From Macrotis lagotis (taxonomy: Eukaryota; Chordata; Mammalia; Peramelemorphia; Peramelidae), in NCBI RefSeq assembly GCF_037893015.1, contig NC_133658.1, positions 884,051,038 through 884,115,037 on the forward strand: 64,000 bases of DNA, given 5' to 3'. This document shows, piece after piece, positions 52,904 through 64,000 of this stretch (position 1 is its first letter; each line of letters starts with the position of its first letter). The notes beneath the pieces were generated by a model that did not search any database, had not been told where the DNA came from, and saw nothing but the letters and a program-made list of their open reading frames with translations. The translations under genes and the position numbers were made by a program.

Positions 52904-53705
52904 GTTGGAATGAAATGAATGAACGTTAAAATGTTAAATGTTAAATGTTAAAAACTACCTTTGCATGCAGTAATTGGAATTTCCAATTATTGTAATTGGA
53001 AAAAATAAATAAGTAAAAGTGAGGGGAAGAAAAGCTACCATGGTGACAAAGGTCAAAACACATTCACAAGACAATGATGTTAAAATATCTACTAGCAAAA
53101 CCTCTTAAGAAAATTATGATTAGACACAAGACCAACAGAATTCTTGGAAAAGTTAAGGAAAAAGACTTTTTTATAAGAACAAAAATTTTTTTTTAAACCA
53201 AGTAAGAGTGGTTAGAGGAAAAATTGGGAAAAGAAATGAGAGCAATGTAAGAAAATTATAAGAGAATTAACTGGTAAGGAAGTAACAAAAAATACTAAAG
53301 AAAAGAACTTAAAAAGAGAATTGGCCAAATGGTTAAATCAAAACAAAAATAAAACATACTGAAAATTTTCTTAAAAAGCAGAATAGGTCAAGTAGAAGTA
53401 AATGAGATGTCAAGAAACCATAAAACTGAAATTAAAAGAATGAAAACACAAGTCTTTGACTTGAGATACCTTAGGATCTGAAAGGTCCATCACTCTGAAC
53501 CTCAAAAATCTAGGAATGTGATGCAGGGTTTGGAGGTTAGCATCAGAATCCACATGTTCCAGACTGAAACCAAGAAACATTACCATTCCACTAAAAATCA
53601 ACAAGAAGCTGAGTCTGGCCCCAGGACAAAGCCACAATTTTGTAACTTGGACTGGAGAAATGAGTAAACCAAAAAAGACACTACCCACTATAAAGAATTA
53701 CTGTA

Positions 53706-53848
53706 GGGACAGCTAGGTGGTGCAGTGGAGAGTCAGGAGGACCTGAGTTCAAATGTGACCTCAGACACTTAATAATTACCTAGCCATGTGACCTTGGGCA
53801 AGTCATTTTACCCCATTGCCTTGAAAAAACAAAAAACAAAACAAGAAT
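53706..53848 (+). repeat. Young marsupial tRNA-derived SINE
   Basis: 'gacagctaggtggtgcagtg' with a shortened middle; flanks 'aagaattactg' and 'aagaataactg' look like a TSD. Confidence 0.85.
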
Positions 53849-54548
53849 AACTGAAGATCCAAAGATAGCCAAAAATACAACCTAGAGAAAATAACTTTAC
53901 CAACTGCAAGCACTGACATAAAGGCAAAAATGGATTTCCCTCTACTTGAATTACTAGAAGAAATGAAGAATGACAGTAAAAAAAATTAAAGTCCTAGGAC
54001 AAAGAATTGTAATGAGTAATAAATAACTCATGAAAAAGTGGCAAATCTCATCTAATGAATGGACTTCTTGAAAAGTAAAATAAACCAAATTAATAACCTC
54101 ATAAAACAATAAGAAATATTAAAACAAAATTAAATATTTAACAAAATTAAATATTTAACAAAATTAAAAGGTTGAAAAACTTGGAAAACTGGTCAAGATT
54201 TAAAAAAAAAAAAGAAATCATAAGTAAAAAACTGTCAAGACCTATTAGAAACAGAAAACAATGAAACTCCAAAAGGAACACTCCCAAGAATATTATCCTA
54301 AAACAGCTCAAGGTTTAAGAAAAAGAAATCATAAATAAAAACTGACTAGATCTATTAAGAACAGAAAACAATGTGAAAAATTCACTGATCAGCTCCTGAA
54401 AGAAACTCCAAAAGGAAAACCCCCAAGAATATTATAGTCCCTAATCCAAAGGGAAATGGGAAAATATATCAAACTAAAAATATAACACAAGCACCCAGAA
54501 ATAAAGATTTTAAGTAGCAAGGAACCATAAATAGAATTCACATTAAGA

Positions 54549-54707
54549 CCTGGCAGCTGGGGCAGCTAGGTGGCACAGTGTATTGAGCACCAGCCCTGGA
54601 ATCAGGAGTACCTGGGTTCAAATCTGGCCTCAGACACATAATAATTACCTGCTGTGTAGCCTTGGGCAAGCCACTTAACCCCATTGCCTTGCAAAAAAAA
54701 AAAAAAA
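54549..54707 (+). repeat. Young marsupial tRNA-derived SINE
   Basis: Flanks 'aagacctggcag' and 'aagacttgacag' are a slightly diverged TSD; inserted in L1 ORF1-derived sequence. Confidence 0.88.
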
Positions 54708-55964
54708 AAGACTTGACAGTTTCTACCATAACCAAGGAAATCTTGGAAAAAAGCCAACAATACAGACACTATCAATATTTACCCTGAAAATTTGAGTATA
54801 CCTCTACAGGGATTTAAAAATGGACTTTTAATGGAAGAGGACTTTCAGAGAATCTAGGGGTGAGTTGGTTCTGATCAAAGTTTTAAGAGGGAATTGAGAA
54901 AGGAGGGCCAAAGGTATACTAGGGTAGAAAGGAATGTGGAACCTGACAGTTTTCCTAATCAGGGTGTGGAAGAATAGTATATATATACGCAAAGGATGAA
55001 AGGAATTGGCATCATGTGAAAGGGAGGATTAAACATACATACCTTATAGGTATATAATTAGATCAAAATGAATATGGAAACAGTGGGGATGGTGGAAGAG
55101 ACAAAGTTAAGTATCAAGAAAATACCTAGAAGGAAAGTTATAAGGGGAAAGAAACTTTTACTGTTCTTGAAGCTTAGATTCAGAGAAAAGATCTGAAAAT
55201 TAAAGTAACCATTAGTAGGAGGATGACTAAATAAATTATGACATATAAATAGAATACTATTGTGCCTTAAGAAATGAAATGAATAATTTTTCAGGGATAA
55301 CTGGGAAGACTCATACAAAATGACAGAGTAAAATCAGAAGAATCAGGAGAAAAAAATTATGAATCAATGTTTTAAAACATTGTTTTTAAAACTTTAAAGA
55401 TCTAAGAACTCTGATCAAAACAATGACCAGCTATAATATAGTGAATAACCTTCCTCCTGATTGAGAACTAATGCATTCAAGGATTCATTCACCTTGATTA
55501 TGCATATTTGTACAACCTTTTTTGGTTATCTTCCTGTTCTCAGTTGCATATGAGTTAGGAAGCTGGCTTAAAATTCATCTTTGTGATCTATGCTAGGATT
55601 CTGCCTTATTGTCATCATATAAAACAAGAGCCTTTAGTACATCCATAATATACCCCCGCCTCAAACAAATATATCATATTAAATTCTGCTCAACAGTGAC
55701 ACAGCAAGGCTCCATGTTATAAAGAACATATACTCATAATAAAGTCAGGAGAACTACCACCTCCACCCACATTACACCTGACTAGAGTATTTTAACCATC
55801 ATATTATAGACTAAGAGAATAAATAATACCACTGGCCAACCCCCTGACAGAACTGAGACAGAGGTAGAAGAAATGAAGTTAGAAAAGTCAAGATTTACTG
55901 CAACAAGATTTTTCTATTTAGGGAAATCATGATTAAACATATTCCAGTTGCACCATATCTAGGA

Positions 55965-56130
55965 TCACAGATTTAGAATTGAACGGGGTTTTAAGAGATG
56001 AATGCCAATCCCTATGACAAAGGAAAAAACTGAGACCCAGAGAGACTTGCTCAAGTTCATACAGATCCTGGGATTTGAATGATGAACTTCTGATTCCAAA
56101 TCCAGATGTTCTCTACTAAATCACAAACCT
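55965..56130 (-). repeat. MIR SINE
   Basis: 'cacagatttagaattgaacg', 'gacccagagagacttgctca', 'tcctgggatttgaatgatga'. Confidence 0.55.
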
Positions 56131-58361
56131 TTACAATTCTATTTATTATTTAGTCCAATAAAAAGATATGCCCTGGAATTCTTTAAAAAAAAAACCATTG
56201 CTACCAAATGAGTACTAAAAATGTATTATTATACAATCAATTCTAGTCTATACATAAGATGAAATGTAGAATTTTAGGGACCTGGATTTCCAGTTATTGA
56301 CTGTGCCTCCCTTACTTAAAACATACTGAATAAAGAATTATTTTATGTTACTATTCAAATAAAAAGCTGCTCTAAAAAAACAGAACACATCTAAAGAAAA
56401 GGGATGTATAAGTGCTGGGCAGGATTTGAGAAGCAAAAAGTAAAACATTACAACCCAAGTCATTTCAAATACCATTGGTTTTCTCTTGAAAAAAATCCAC
56501 ATATTTGAAAAAAAAAATCAAGTATTTGAAGCTTTTACTAATAATCCCATCATATGCAATTAGTCTCTGAGCCTGGCAGCTAGGTTAGATTAATGCAGTG
56601 TTTGAAGTGTGCTTGTGTTTAATAAAATGACTCTCAATGGAGGGAAAATGTGGGTTCTGAGTATGTCCTTTCATCAGTTCACACTGTTTCACAGTCAGCT
56701 GCACTCATAATAACCCTGACCAACTGTCTTCCTAATCTATGCAACTGGTCAGTGAGGATCAGGAAAAAGTGTGAATAAATAAAACATACCCAGCTGTCAA
56801 TGAATCAGTACTGTCTTACTGAGACTAGCACAATTATACCCATAAGTTACTTTTTTTTAACAATACTCTTTCCTTACAGTTTTTAATATAATTCTACAAA
56901 ATGAAATCTCTTGAACCTTGCTAGTCCTCTACATTACTTTGAAATAATTCTGTTTTCAAAAGATTCCGTTTGAGAGGTAATGTAAGATTTCATACCAAAA
57001 AAAAGCTGAGTAAAATTTTTAATACCTTCAATTAGATCAAAAGAATAAATTCTAATTTCAAAGCACATTCCTTCTTGAACTAATCCATTTTATTACTACG
57101 ATGTGTTAAAATTGTTCATTACTGTTAAATAGATATTTTTACAAGTTTAAATGACTGGTTTTGGACAAAGGATAATCATAGCAATTTTCAGGTCTACTAA
57201 CCATTTTTTCCCCTAATGAATCAATAAAAAACATGTTTATTTAAGTCTTCTCTGAGGAAAAAAATTAAAGTAGAGCAACTTTTAATCTTTTCCCCCCCTA
57301 GAAAAAAAATAGTTCTGAGAAGTTTTCAATACTAATTTAAGGTGGTCCAAATGGCTTGAAAAATGGCCTCAGCACCAGAAAGAGCTGGATCTATTCAAGT
57401 CCCGCCACTGAAATACACTAGCTTAGAGTCCCTGGATAAGTCTTAAAATTTAAAGGGGCATCTCCCAAGGCAATTTTCTAAGACAGCCATTTGCAGAGAA
57501 GGTTCTGGGTTACATCTGTAGAGGGCTCATTCAAAAATTCCCTATATCAATGAAATCAGTCCTATTCGATCCTGTCAAATACAGGTAGCATTTAATGTCA
57601 ATAGATTTTTGTGGACACAGGATTATCTATGAAGACCGCAAGATTTAAATCTTTTAATCTTGTATTATCCTAATCCCACACTTCTTGGAAATTTCTCTAC
57701 GGAGGAAAAACCAACCAATACGCTGGAGCATTCTAACTCTTTTAAACAACGGGGTTTCAATTTGGGGCTATGACTCTAGACAAATCATGATAACACTTAG
57801 AAAGTGTTGGGACTATCCTCTGTCCAACAGAAGTTCCTACTCACACCTTCTGAAAACAGTGACAGAAAATGGGGAATGCATTCAGGGTAAAGTAGGCCAA
57901 TTGCTTAGTCAAAAAAAAAAATAACACTTTAAAATAAGGAACATGCTAGAAGGCAATATAGTATTTACCATAAAATACCTTATCATTAAGAACTTTTCAA
58001 ACATCAATCACAGAATCTCAGAATTGGAAAGGAACCATCTAATCATATATATTTAATATCAATTGCTGTTACAAGTGTGGTATAATTCTTCCTTTTTTGA
58101 TGGTATTTGTTTACTATCATTATTTGCCACCCCAGGCATACATAAGTATATATGTGCACATATGAAGTAATTATACATAAGTATATAATTGTAATGAAAA
58201 GGATATATGTACACATATATATGTATTTCATGCTTAAATAATCCATTATGTTTGATTCTTCTTTACATGTATAGTCTTTATTAGATTGCATTCTGTCGGG
58301 GGCGGGAAAAGAGAGAGGGGAAGAAAATGTAAAACTCAAAATGTTGCAAAAAATAATCATT

Positions 58362-58522
58362 GCGGGGCAGCTAGGTGGCACAGTCGATAGAGCACCAGCC
58401 CTGGAGTCAGGAGTACCTGAGTTCAAATCCAACCTTAGACACTTAATAATTACCTATCTGTGTGGCCTTTGGGCAAGCCCATTCATTGCCTTGCAAAAAA
58501 AAAAAAAAAACCCTAAAAAAAA
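58362..58522 (+). repeat. Young marsupial tRNA-derived SINE
   Basis: 'ggcagctaggtggcacagtc' head and A-rich tail; flanks 'aataatcattg' and 'aaagatcattg'. Confidence 0.88.
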
Positions 58523-59344
58523 AGATCATTGAAAACTACTGCTGCACTAGGTTGGAAAAATAAACAAAATATTTAAAAAAAAACAACCTGGTAGATAAGA
58601 TTAGATTATATTTTTGATGAGCTTTTCTAAATACAGTTCTAAGTCAGTAGATAAAAGTCTGCCCAGCAGGTACTTTCCTTACACAATACTGGTTCAATAG
58701 AAGACACATAATATATTTCATTATAATAATTTTTTAAATATATAAGCTTGATATAATTAGCACAAAGCTACAATCTGCTTAAACTTTTAAGATTAGTAAA
58801 CTCTGCCATCAAAATTCTGAGATTCACAGCTAAACAGAACTTCCAATGAGTCAGAGAACCTGTCTTTATACAGTCTGTACACATTAAAATAAATACTTCC
58901 ACACTCTGATTCAGCCAATTCTCCAAATGACACTTCCTGTATCCTGTCTCCATTGGGAATAGAGCTAAAAATAGTAATATTAATGAACCACTTTGCAGTA
59001 TGTGTTTAGACCCTTTAAAAATTCAGCCATCTGAAAGAAAATTGGAAATAACAGTCTTTCAACAAATATACACAAATTGATCATTTCTGCATACAACCAT
59101 TAGAGCATACAAAGTCTGAATGCTTATTATTAAACTCAGTTTTATCACCTACAGAGTGATATTTTCCTTATTTAAGTGAAATTCATAGGTTACCACAATC
59201 TACAAGTACATATAAAGAATGAATGTATCATCTCTCTTCCAAAAAACTTAATCTCAAAACTGTTTAAGGATGCACAGTAATTATTTGAGACAGTAAATAA
59301 AATGGAATTTAATTTGAATTATACATACACATAAAGAATTATAT

Positions 59345-59830
59345 TTTTTTAAAGATTTTTATTTATTTTGAGTTTTACAATTTTCCCCCTGATCTTACTC
59401 CCCCCCCCCGAAGGCAATTTGTCAGTTTTTACATTGTTTCCATGGTATACATTGATCCAGATTGAATGTGATGAGAGAGAAATCATATCCTTAAAGAAGA
59501 AACATAAAGTATGAGATAATAAGATCAGACAATAAGATATCAGTTTTTTTCCTAAATTAAAGGGAATAGTCCTTGAACTTTGTTCAAACTCCACGGTTCT
59601 TTCTCTGGATACAGATGGTATTCTCCATTGCAGACAGCCCCAAATTGTCCCTGATTGTTGCACTGATGGAATGAGCAAGTCCATCAAGGTTGATCATCAC
59701 CCTCAAGTTGCTGTTAGGGTATGCAGTGTTTTTCTGGTTCTGCTCATCTTGCTCAGCATCAGTTCATGCAAATCCCTCCAGGCTTCCCTGAATTCCCATC
59801 CCTCCTGGTTTCTAATAGAACAAAGGAATT
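59345..59830 (-). repeat. LINE-derived 3' tail, reversed
   Basis: Starts with 'gatttttatttattttgagt' and contains 'ctctggatacagatggtatt' and 'gctcagcatcagttcatgca'. About 92% identical in reverse to 61644-61837 over 194 bases. Confidence 0.65.
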
Positions 59831-60024
59831 ATATTTTTAAATAGAAACAATACACATTTAACTCATAAGATGTCTAAAAGCTTCAAAGAAATCTATATAA
59901 CCCCCAAATGACCTACTAAATATAACCTATATACCTACCAAATGAAACAGACTTACAAAGTCTTTATCCTGGTCCAGTTCTACTTCTGCAGTAAGTAAAA
60001 AACTGCATTTAAAAACTTTCTTTA

Positions 60025-60197
60025 GGGGCGGCTAGGTGGCGTAGTGGATAAAGCACCAGCCCTAGAGTCAGGAGTACCTGGGTTCAAATGCGACCTCAGA
60101 CACTTAATAATTACCTAGTTGTGTGGCCTTGGGCAAGCCACTTAACCCCACTGCCTTGCAAAAACCTAAAAAAAAAAAACCCAACACAAAAAACCCC
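60025..60197 (+). repeat. Young marsupial tRNA-derived SINE (first of a close pair)
   Basis: Direct repeats AACTTTCTTTA at 60014-60024 and 60198-60208. Confidence 0.9.
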
Positions 60198-60221
60198 AAC
60201 TTTCTTTAAAAGAGATGCACA

Positions 60222-60390
60222 GGGACAGCTAGGTGGTGCAGTGAATAAAGCACTGGTCCTGGAAACAGGAAGACCTGAGTTCAAATCTAGCCTCAGACAG
60301 TTAATAATTGCCTAGTTGTATGATCTTGGGCAAGTCACTTAAGCCCAAGGCCTTGCGAAAACCAAGAATAAATAAATAAATAAATAGTTG
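60222..60390 (+). repeat. Young marsupial tRNA-derived SINE (second of a close pair)
   Basis: Direct repeats AAAGAGATGCACA at 60209-60221 and 60391-60403; the tail is an (AAAT)n run. Confidence 0.9.
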
Positions 60391-60724
60391 AAAGAGATGC
60401 ACAAGTAGCATATCAGCCAACTGATAAAAAAATTCCTAATAACACTGGAGAAAAACAAGGAGTGAAACTCAGAAATTCCCCCCTGGTTCTATTTACAATG
60501 CGCAGCAGCCAGACCTGATTTTTTAAAGTGCTCCTTACAGAAACCGAGAAGAGCTCTGAGAAGGTTCTCAATTCTATTTAAGACTTCGACTTAAGTGTGT
60601 AGTTCAGCACTCTAGTGTAAAGTCTCACTATAGTTTCCATCAGGCATTACAAGTGACATTTAACCTCAACAGTCTAAATAGTCACTGTTTGGGACAGCAA
60701 ATGAAAAACTACATCAAGCTCTAG

Positions 60725-60960
60725 CTAGGTGATAATCATTATTTCAATAGCTAACATTCATATAGGAATTACTCTGTATCAAGGTCCTGTACAAAGGGCT
60801 TTACAAACATGATCTCAACTGATCTTCACAAAAACCCTGCCAAATAAGTGCTATTATAATCCCCACTGTACAGATGCAGACACTGTGGCACCAGGAAGTG
60901 AAGTGACTTGTCCAAGGTCATCCAGCCTGACTGCAGGCTTGGTGCTTTCCCCACTATTGC
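60725..60960 (-). repeat. MIR SINE
   Basis: 'tacaaagggctttacaaaca', 'atccccactgtacagatgca', 'gacttgtccaaggtcatcca'. Confidence 0.65.
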
Positions 60961-61639
60961 CTCACCTCAAGGTACTAAAGACACCAGATAAGATATTGTA
61001 CCATCGAGTATTTCTAAGTTTAATCCGTGATGAAAAAATGTTAAATTATTTTAAAATTAAAATATTCTGTTAACAATGCATATGCACACATTAAAAGGGC
61101 CACTTAAGATGACCTCAACTTTTTAAAGTTACATGTATTTGGAATAAAAACTTCAGGTATTATTTTTTTATTTAGTCATGTTTGTCAAGATTTATAGGGC
61201 TGCAGGTTCCACAAAAGAAACATTCAAATAATTAGGGGATAGGGACAAGACCAGCAAATGTCATCCTCTCAAAATATATCCACAGTGAGTTCATCAGTCT
61301 GACACTATCTCTCTGGGTTGATTTTTTCCTCATCTATAAAATGAAGACTTTGGACTAGATAATCTTTCAAGTGCCTTCCACAAGCTAAGAAGAATCAACA
61401 TTACAGTGATGAATCCAATCAGCTGCAGAAGTAAACTACTCCATATGATTTTCAAACCTTAACTAAAATACATGAGATCTAAACTCTAAAATTGTAGCTA
61501 TCACCAGAAAGCACTGAAACAGAAAGATGGCAATCTCCATGTAATCTAGAAAAAGGAGAGCAGAAATCAAAACTGCTAATGCTAAAAGGAAAAGGCTGCT
61601 AATTTTAATGCTGGACACTCATTTTGCTGGGAAAACACC

Positions 61640-61985
61640 CCAAGGATTTGCATGAACTGATGCCGAGTGAGATGAACAGAACAAGAAGAACACTGTACAC
61701 CCTAACAGCAATATGGGGGTGATGATCACCCTTGATGGACTTGCTCATTCCATCAGTGCAACAATCAGGGACAATTTGGGGCTGTCTGTGATGGAGAATA
61801 CCATCTGTATCCAGAGAAAGAATTGTGGAGTTTGAACAAAGACTATTACCTTTAATTAAAATTATGTAATTTTGCTATCTCTTATACTTTATTTTTTTCC
61901 TTAAGGATATGATTTCTCTCTCATCACATTCAATTGAGATCAATGTATACCATGAAAACAAAAAAGAAAAGAAAACTATCCCAAG
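61640..61985 (+). repeat. LINE-derived 3' tail
   Basis: 'tttgcatgaactgatgccga', 'cttgatggacttgctcattc', 'ctgtatccagagaaagaatt'; inverted partner of 59345-59830. Confidence 0.65.
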
Positions 61986-62794
61986 AATGAAGGATAATTT
62001 ACTTCTACAGTAACTAGATGAAAATATTTCTGTAGGATATCCAACTCCCTTTCTCCCAATTTCATTGACAGTAGTTGATTTATAATTTTTATTTCCTGAG
62101 TCAGTGAGCCCACCAGGAGCAAAAGCCCTTTTCAGAAGACAAGTCTTATTGTCAAATATATCTCTAGTTAGTATAAACAAATAAACTGGTATTCTTATTA
62201 AAAAATAAATATCCTTTAAATTTGGTCAGTAAGTATCAGAAATAGATCATACCTTGGAGAACTAATGAGTTTCTGAATCTTCAAAGTTGAGTACTACGCC
62301 CTACACCCACAAGAGCTCCCCAAAGTCTGACACTTGACCTCTCTCCATTTGACCTCTCTCTGGAGATCAATTTCCTCTTCTATAAAATGAAGAAATTGGC
62401 CTAGATAACCTTTTGGGTTCCTCTAAATCTAGAATCCTAAACCACATAAGTCTATTGTCTAAGTTGCATGTGAACTTCAATTCAGTTATCTTCTGACAAA
62501 ATTTTTAGCTAATGTCAAAGGTCAATTGAAAATTAAAGTCTGTTTCCCCATTAAAAAAAAAAGGAATGCTTATTGGGTCTCAACATAATCAGATGTAAAG
62601 TTCTATATTATTGTAATGTTCTAAAGATGTGCAATTCATTTAAAGTCTTTCCTACTTCTTATAAACCATTCCCTACTAGCTACACTGACAGTCTTAAATG
62701 CAAAGTATTTAATCCTATAACTTTTACTGGCTAAAAAGAGAAATGGAGTGGTTATAATAAGGCAGGTGGGGGGATTCTTTTATTCATTTTGTGG

Positions 62795-62928
62795 GTTCTT
62801 TTGCAAGGCAAATGGGGTTAAGTGGCTTGCCCAATGCCACACAGCTAGGTAATTATTAAGTGTCTGAGGCCGGATTTGAACCCAGGTACTCCTGACTCCA
62901 GGGTAGCACTGTGCCACCTAGCTGCCCC
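62795..62928 (-). repeat. Young marsupial tRNA-derived SINE, reversed
   Basis: 'gcaaggcaaatggggttaag' to 'gccacctagctgcccc', with a small deletion near the head. Confidence 0.85.
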
Positions 62929-63769
62929 AGTTTGTTTGGTTTTTTTTTTTAATTAACTTCTCTGATAAGTTGCTCAATTATCAACAACAACAAACTATTC
63001 AACAATAGAACTAAGAAAGTACATATGCCATATGGTCTTTACTTTCATTCTTAGGTATTGTCAGGCTGATTAGTTTTAAATGTATAATTTATAGTCATAA
63101 AAGCAAGCATTTTATGGTGATTTCCAACTTTACATCTATTTTAAGTGTAACAAACTTGGGAGGTAGGCACTACTACTTCTTCCATTTTACAGATGAGCAA
63201 ATTAACCCATTTTATAGTTGTCCTATTATCCTAAAGTAGAACGGGCTAGTGAGAGATAGAAAAGATCATTAATTTATCACACGGAAAACTTTTTTTGTAA
63301 AAAAGGCATTTTCTATGCTTAAATACTTGCTCTACAGAATTCCTAAAACTGTAGTTATTGAGTACAAAACAAAAAATCCAAAAGTTAAAGAATCCAAAAA
63401 CTTCAAAGTCTTGCTTATCTTTTTAAAGCTTAAATGAACAAAAACAAAAAAAAAAGCCTACAATTGTACTAAACAGCTATGTCAAGTGAATACTGGACAC
63501 ATACAAAGGCAGTTCTTAACCAGGGATTCACAGACCCCTAAGGGGTCTAAGGATAAATATTTTAGAGGATTCATTAAAATGAATGAGGAAAAAAATAACC
63601 TTTATATCAACAGAATTGGTTTCCTTGAATAATCCTATGCATTAATTTTACAGATTTAAAAACATAAAGAGAAACACATCCCAACAAGTTAAAAAAAAAC
63701 AAACCCTGCCAGAGAGGGTACTGAAAGTCACTTTAGAAAACCCATTAAGATTTACTGTAAAGTAATCCT

Positions 63770-63945
63770 CACAGGATCATAGATTTAAGAATTAGAAGGG
63801 GCTCTAAAGGTCACACAGTCTACATCTCTCATTTCAAGGAGGAAGAAACTGAAGCTCAGAGTCTACATGAAGTCACTCAAGTCAGAAGTGACAGATGAGA
63901 CTGGAACCCTGACTCTATAGCCAACAGCATTTTCTATTATACACT
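63770..63945 (-). repeat. MIR SINE
   Basis: 'cacaggatcatagatttaag', 'gaggaagaaactgaagctca', 'cagatgagactggaaccctg'. Confidence 0.6.
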
Positions 63946-64000
63946 GCAATTCCCTGCTTTAAGCAACTAATTTTCCAACTAGAACCGTAAAGAAAAAAAA

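Larger units (their letters stand above)
50995..53020 (+). mobile_element. L1-derived element (5'-UTR-like body and 3' tail), split by an LTR
   Basis: Begins 'accaaagatggttgtctgag', like an L1 5' UTR, and near 52000 passes into an L1-type 3' tail ('atcgattttgaatgcagaga' ... 'tgacagattatttgatgcca'). The tail resumes after the LTR as 'gcatgcagtaattgga'. The ORFs are missing, so it is an internally deleted element or two fused pieces. It contains a 14-bp minisatellite. Confidence 0.55.
53022..55420 (+). mobile_element. Decayed L1: ORF1 region and 3' tail
   Basis: Phrases such as 'gctaccatggtgacaaaggt', 'agaattggccaaatggttaa' and 'gatcagctcctgaaagaaac' match marsupial L1 ORF1 sequence as I recall it. 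From about 55190 it is the L1-type 3' tail. Frames are broken throughout and two SINEs are inserted. A duplicated ORF1 C-terminal segment lies at about 54190-54437. Confidence 0.55.
49958..64000 (-). other. SLC25A33: SLC25A33 intron 1 (partial)
   Basis: AT-rich, with many SINEs, L1 pieces and one solo LTR. No CpG island appears, so exon 1 and the SLC25A33 promoter lie beyond the right edge. Stretches 55420-58360 and 62930-63770 show no gene and no repeat I can name apart from the MIR at 55965-56130. Confidence 0.6.

Overview
This window is vertebrate nuclear DNA, almost certainly from a marsupial. It has multi-exon genes with GT-AG introns, one dense CpG island, and many young tRNA-derived SINEs. 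The SINE type (head GGCAGCTAGGTGGCGCAGTG, tail ...CCCCATTGCCTTGC-A(n)) and the L1 5'-UTR and 3'-tail types are ones I associate with marsupials. The exact SINE subtype suggests an Australidelphian, perhaps dasyurid, but that is inference from memory.

Two protein-coding genes are recognised, both on the minus strand and in the gene order of human 1p36.22. TMEM201 (also called SAMP1 or NET5, an inner-nuclear-membrane protein) runs from its ATG at 38646 down to the left edge. Nine coding exons (585 codons) are present, and the last part of the protein (about 85 residues by comparison with human) lies off the left edge. SLC25A33 (a mitochondrial pyrimidine-nucleotide carrier) occupies 39.7-64 kb. 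Coding exons 2-7 (49957 down to the stop at 39996) are present, but exon 1 with its promoter lies beyond the right edge. All splice junctions were phased by hand and join in frame. Only about 1.35 kb separates the SLC25A33 stop from the TMEM201 start. The TMEM201 CpG island fills most of it, leaving roughly 0.33 kb of AT-rich SLC25A33 3' UTR.

Layout: 0.2-8.6 kb holds TMEM201 exons 9, 8 and 7, separated by introns with L2, L1 and MIR debris and a TSD-flanked, 3'-truncated L1. 8.6-18.7 kb is the large intron 6, poor in young repeats; it may hold the 3' UTR of a short isoform that reads through a weak donor. 18.7-30.6 kb holds exons 6 to 2. 30.6-38.5 kb is intron 1, and 37.8-39.6 kb is the CpG island. 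40-50 kb holds SLC25A33 exons 7 to 2 and an RPL21 processed pseudogene. 50-64 kb is AT-rich SLC25A33 intron 1 full of SINEs, L1 pieces and a solo LTR.

I found no exotic gene system. The items most worth a second look are a GC-AG intron in TMEM201, a short-isoform stop behind a weak donor, the 3'-truncated L1 with target-site duplications, a LINE fragment carrying a small internal inversion, a 194-bp inverted repeat pair in a SLC25A33 intron, and a solo LTR nested in L1.
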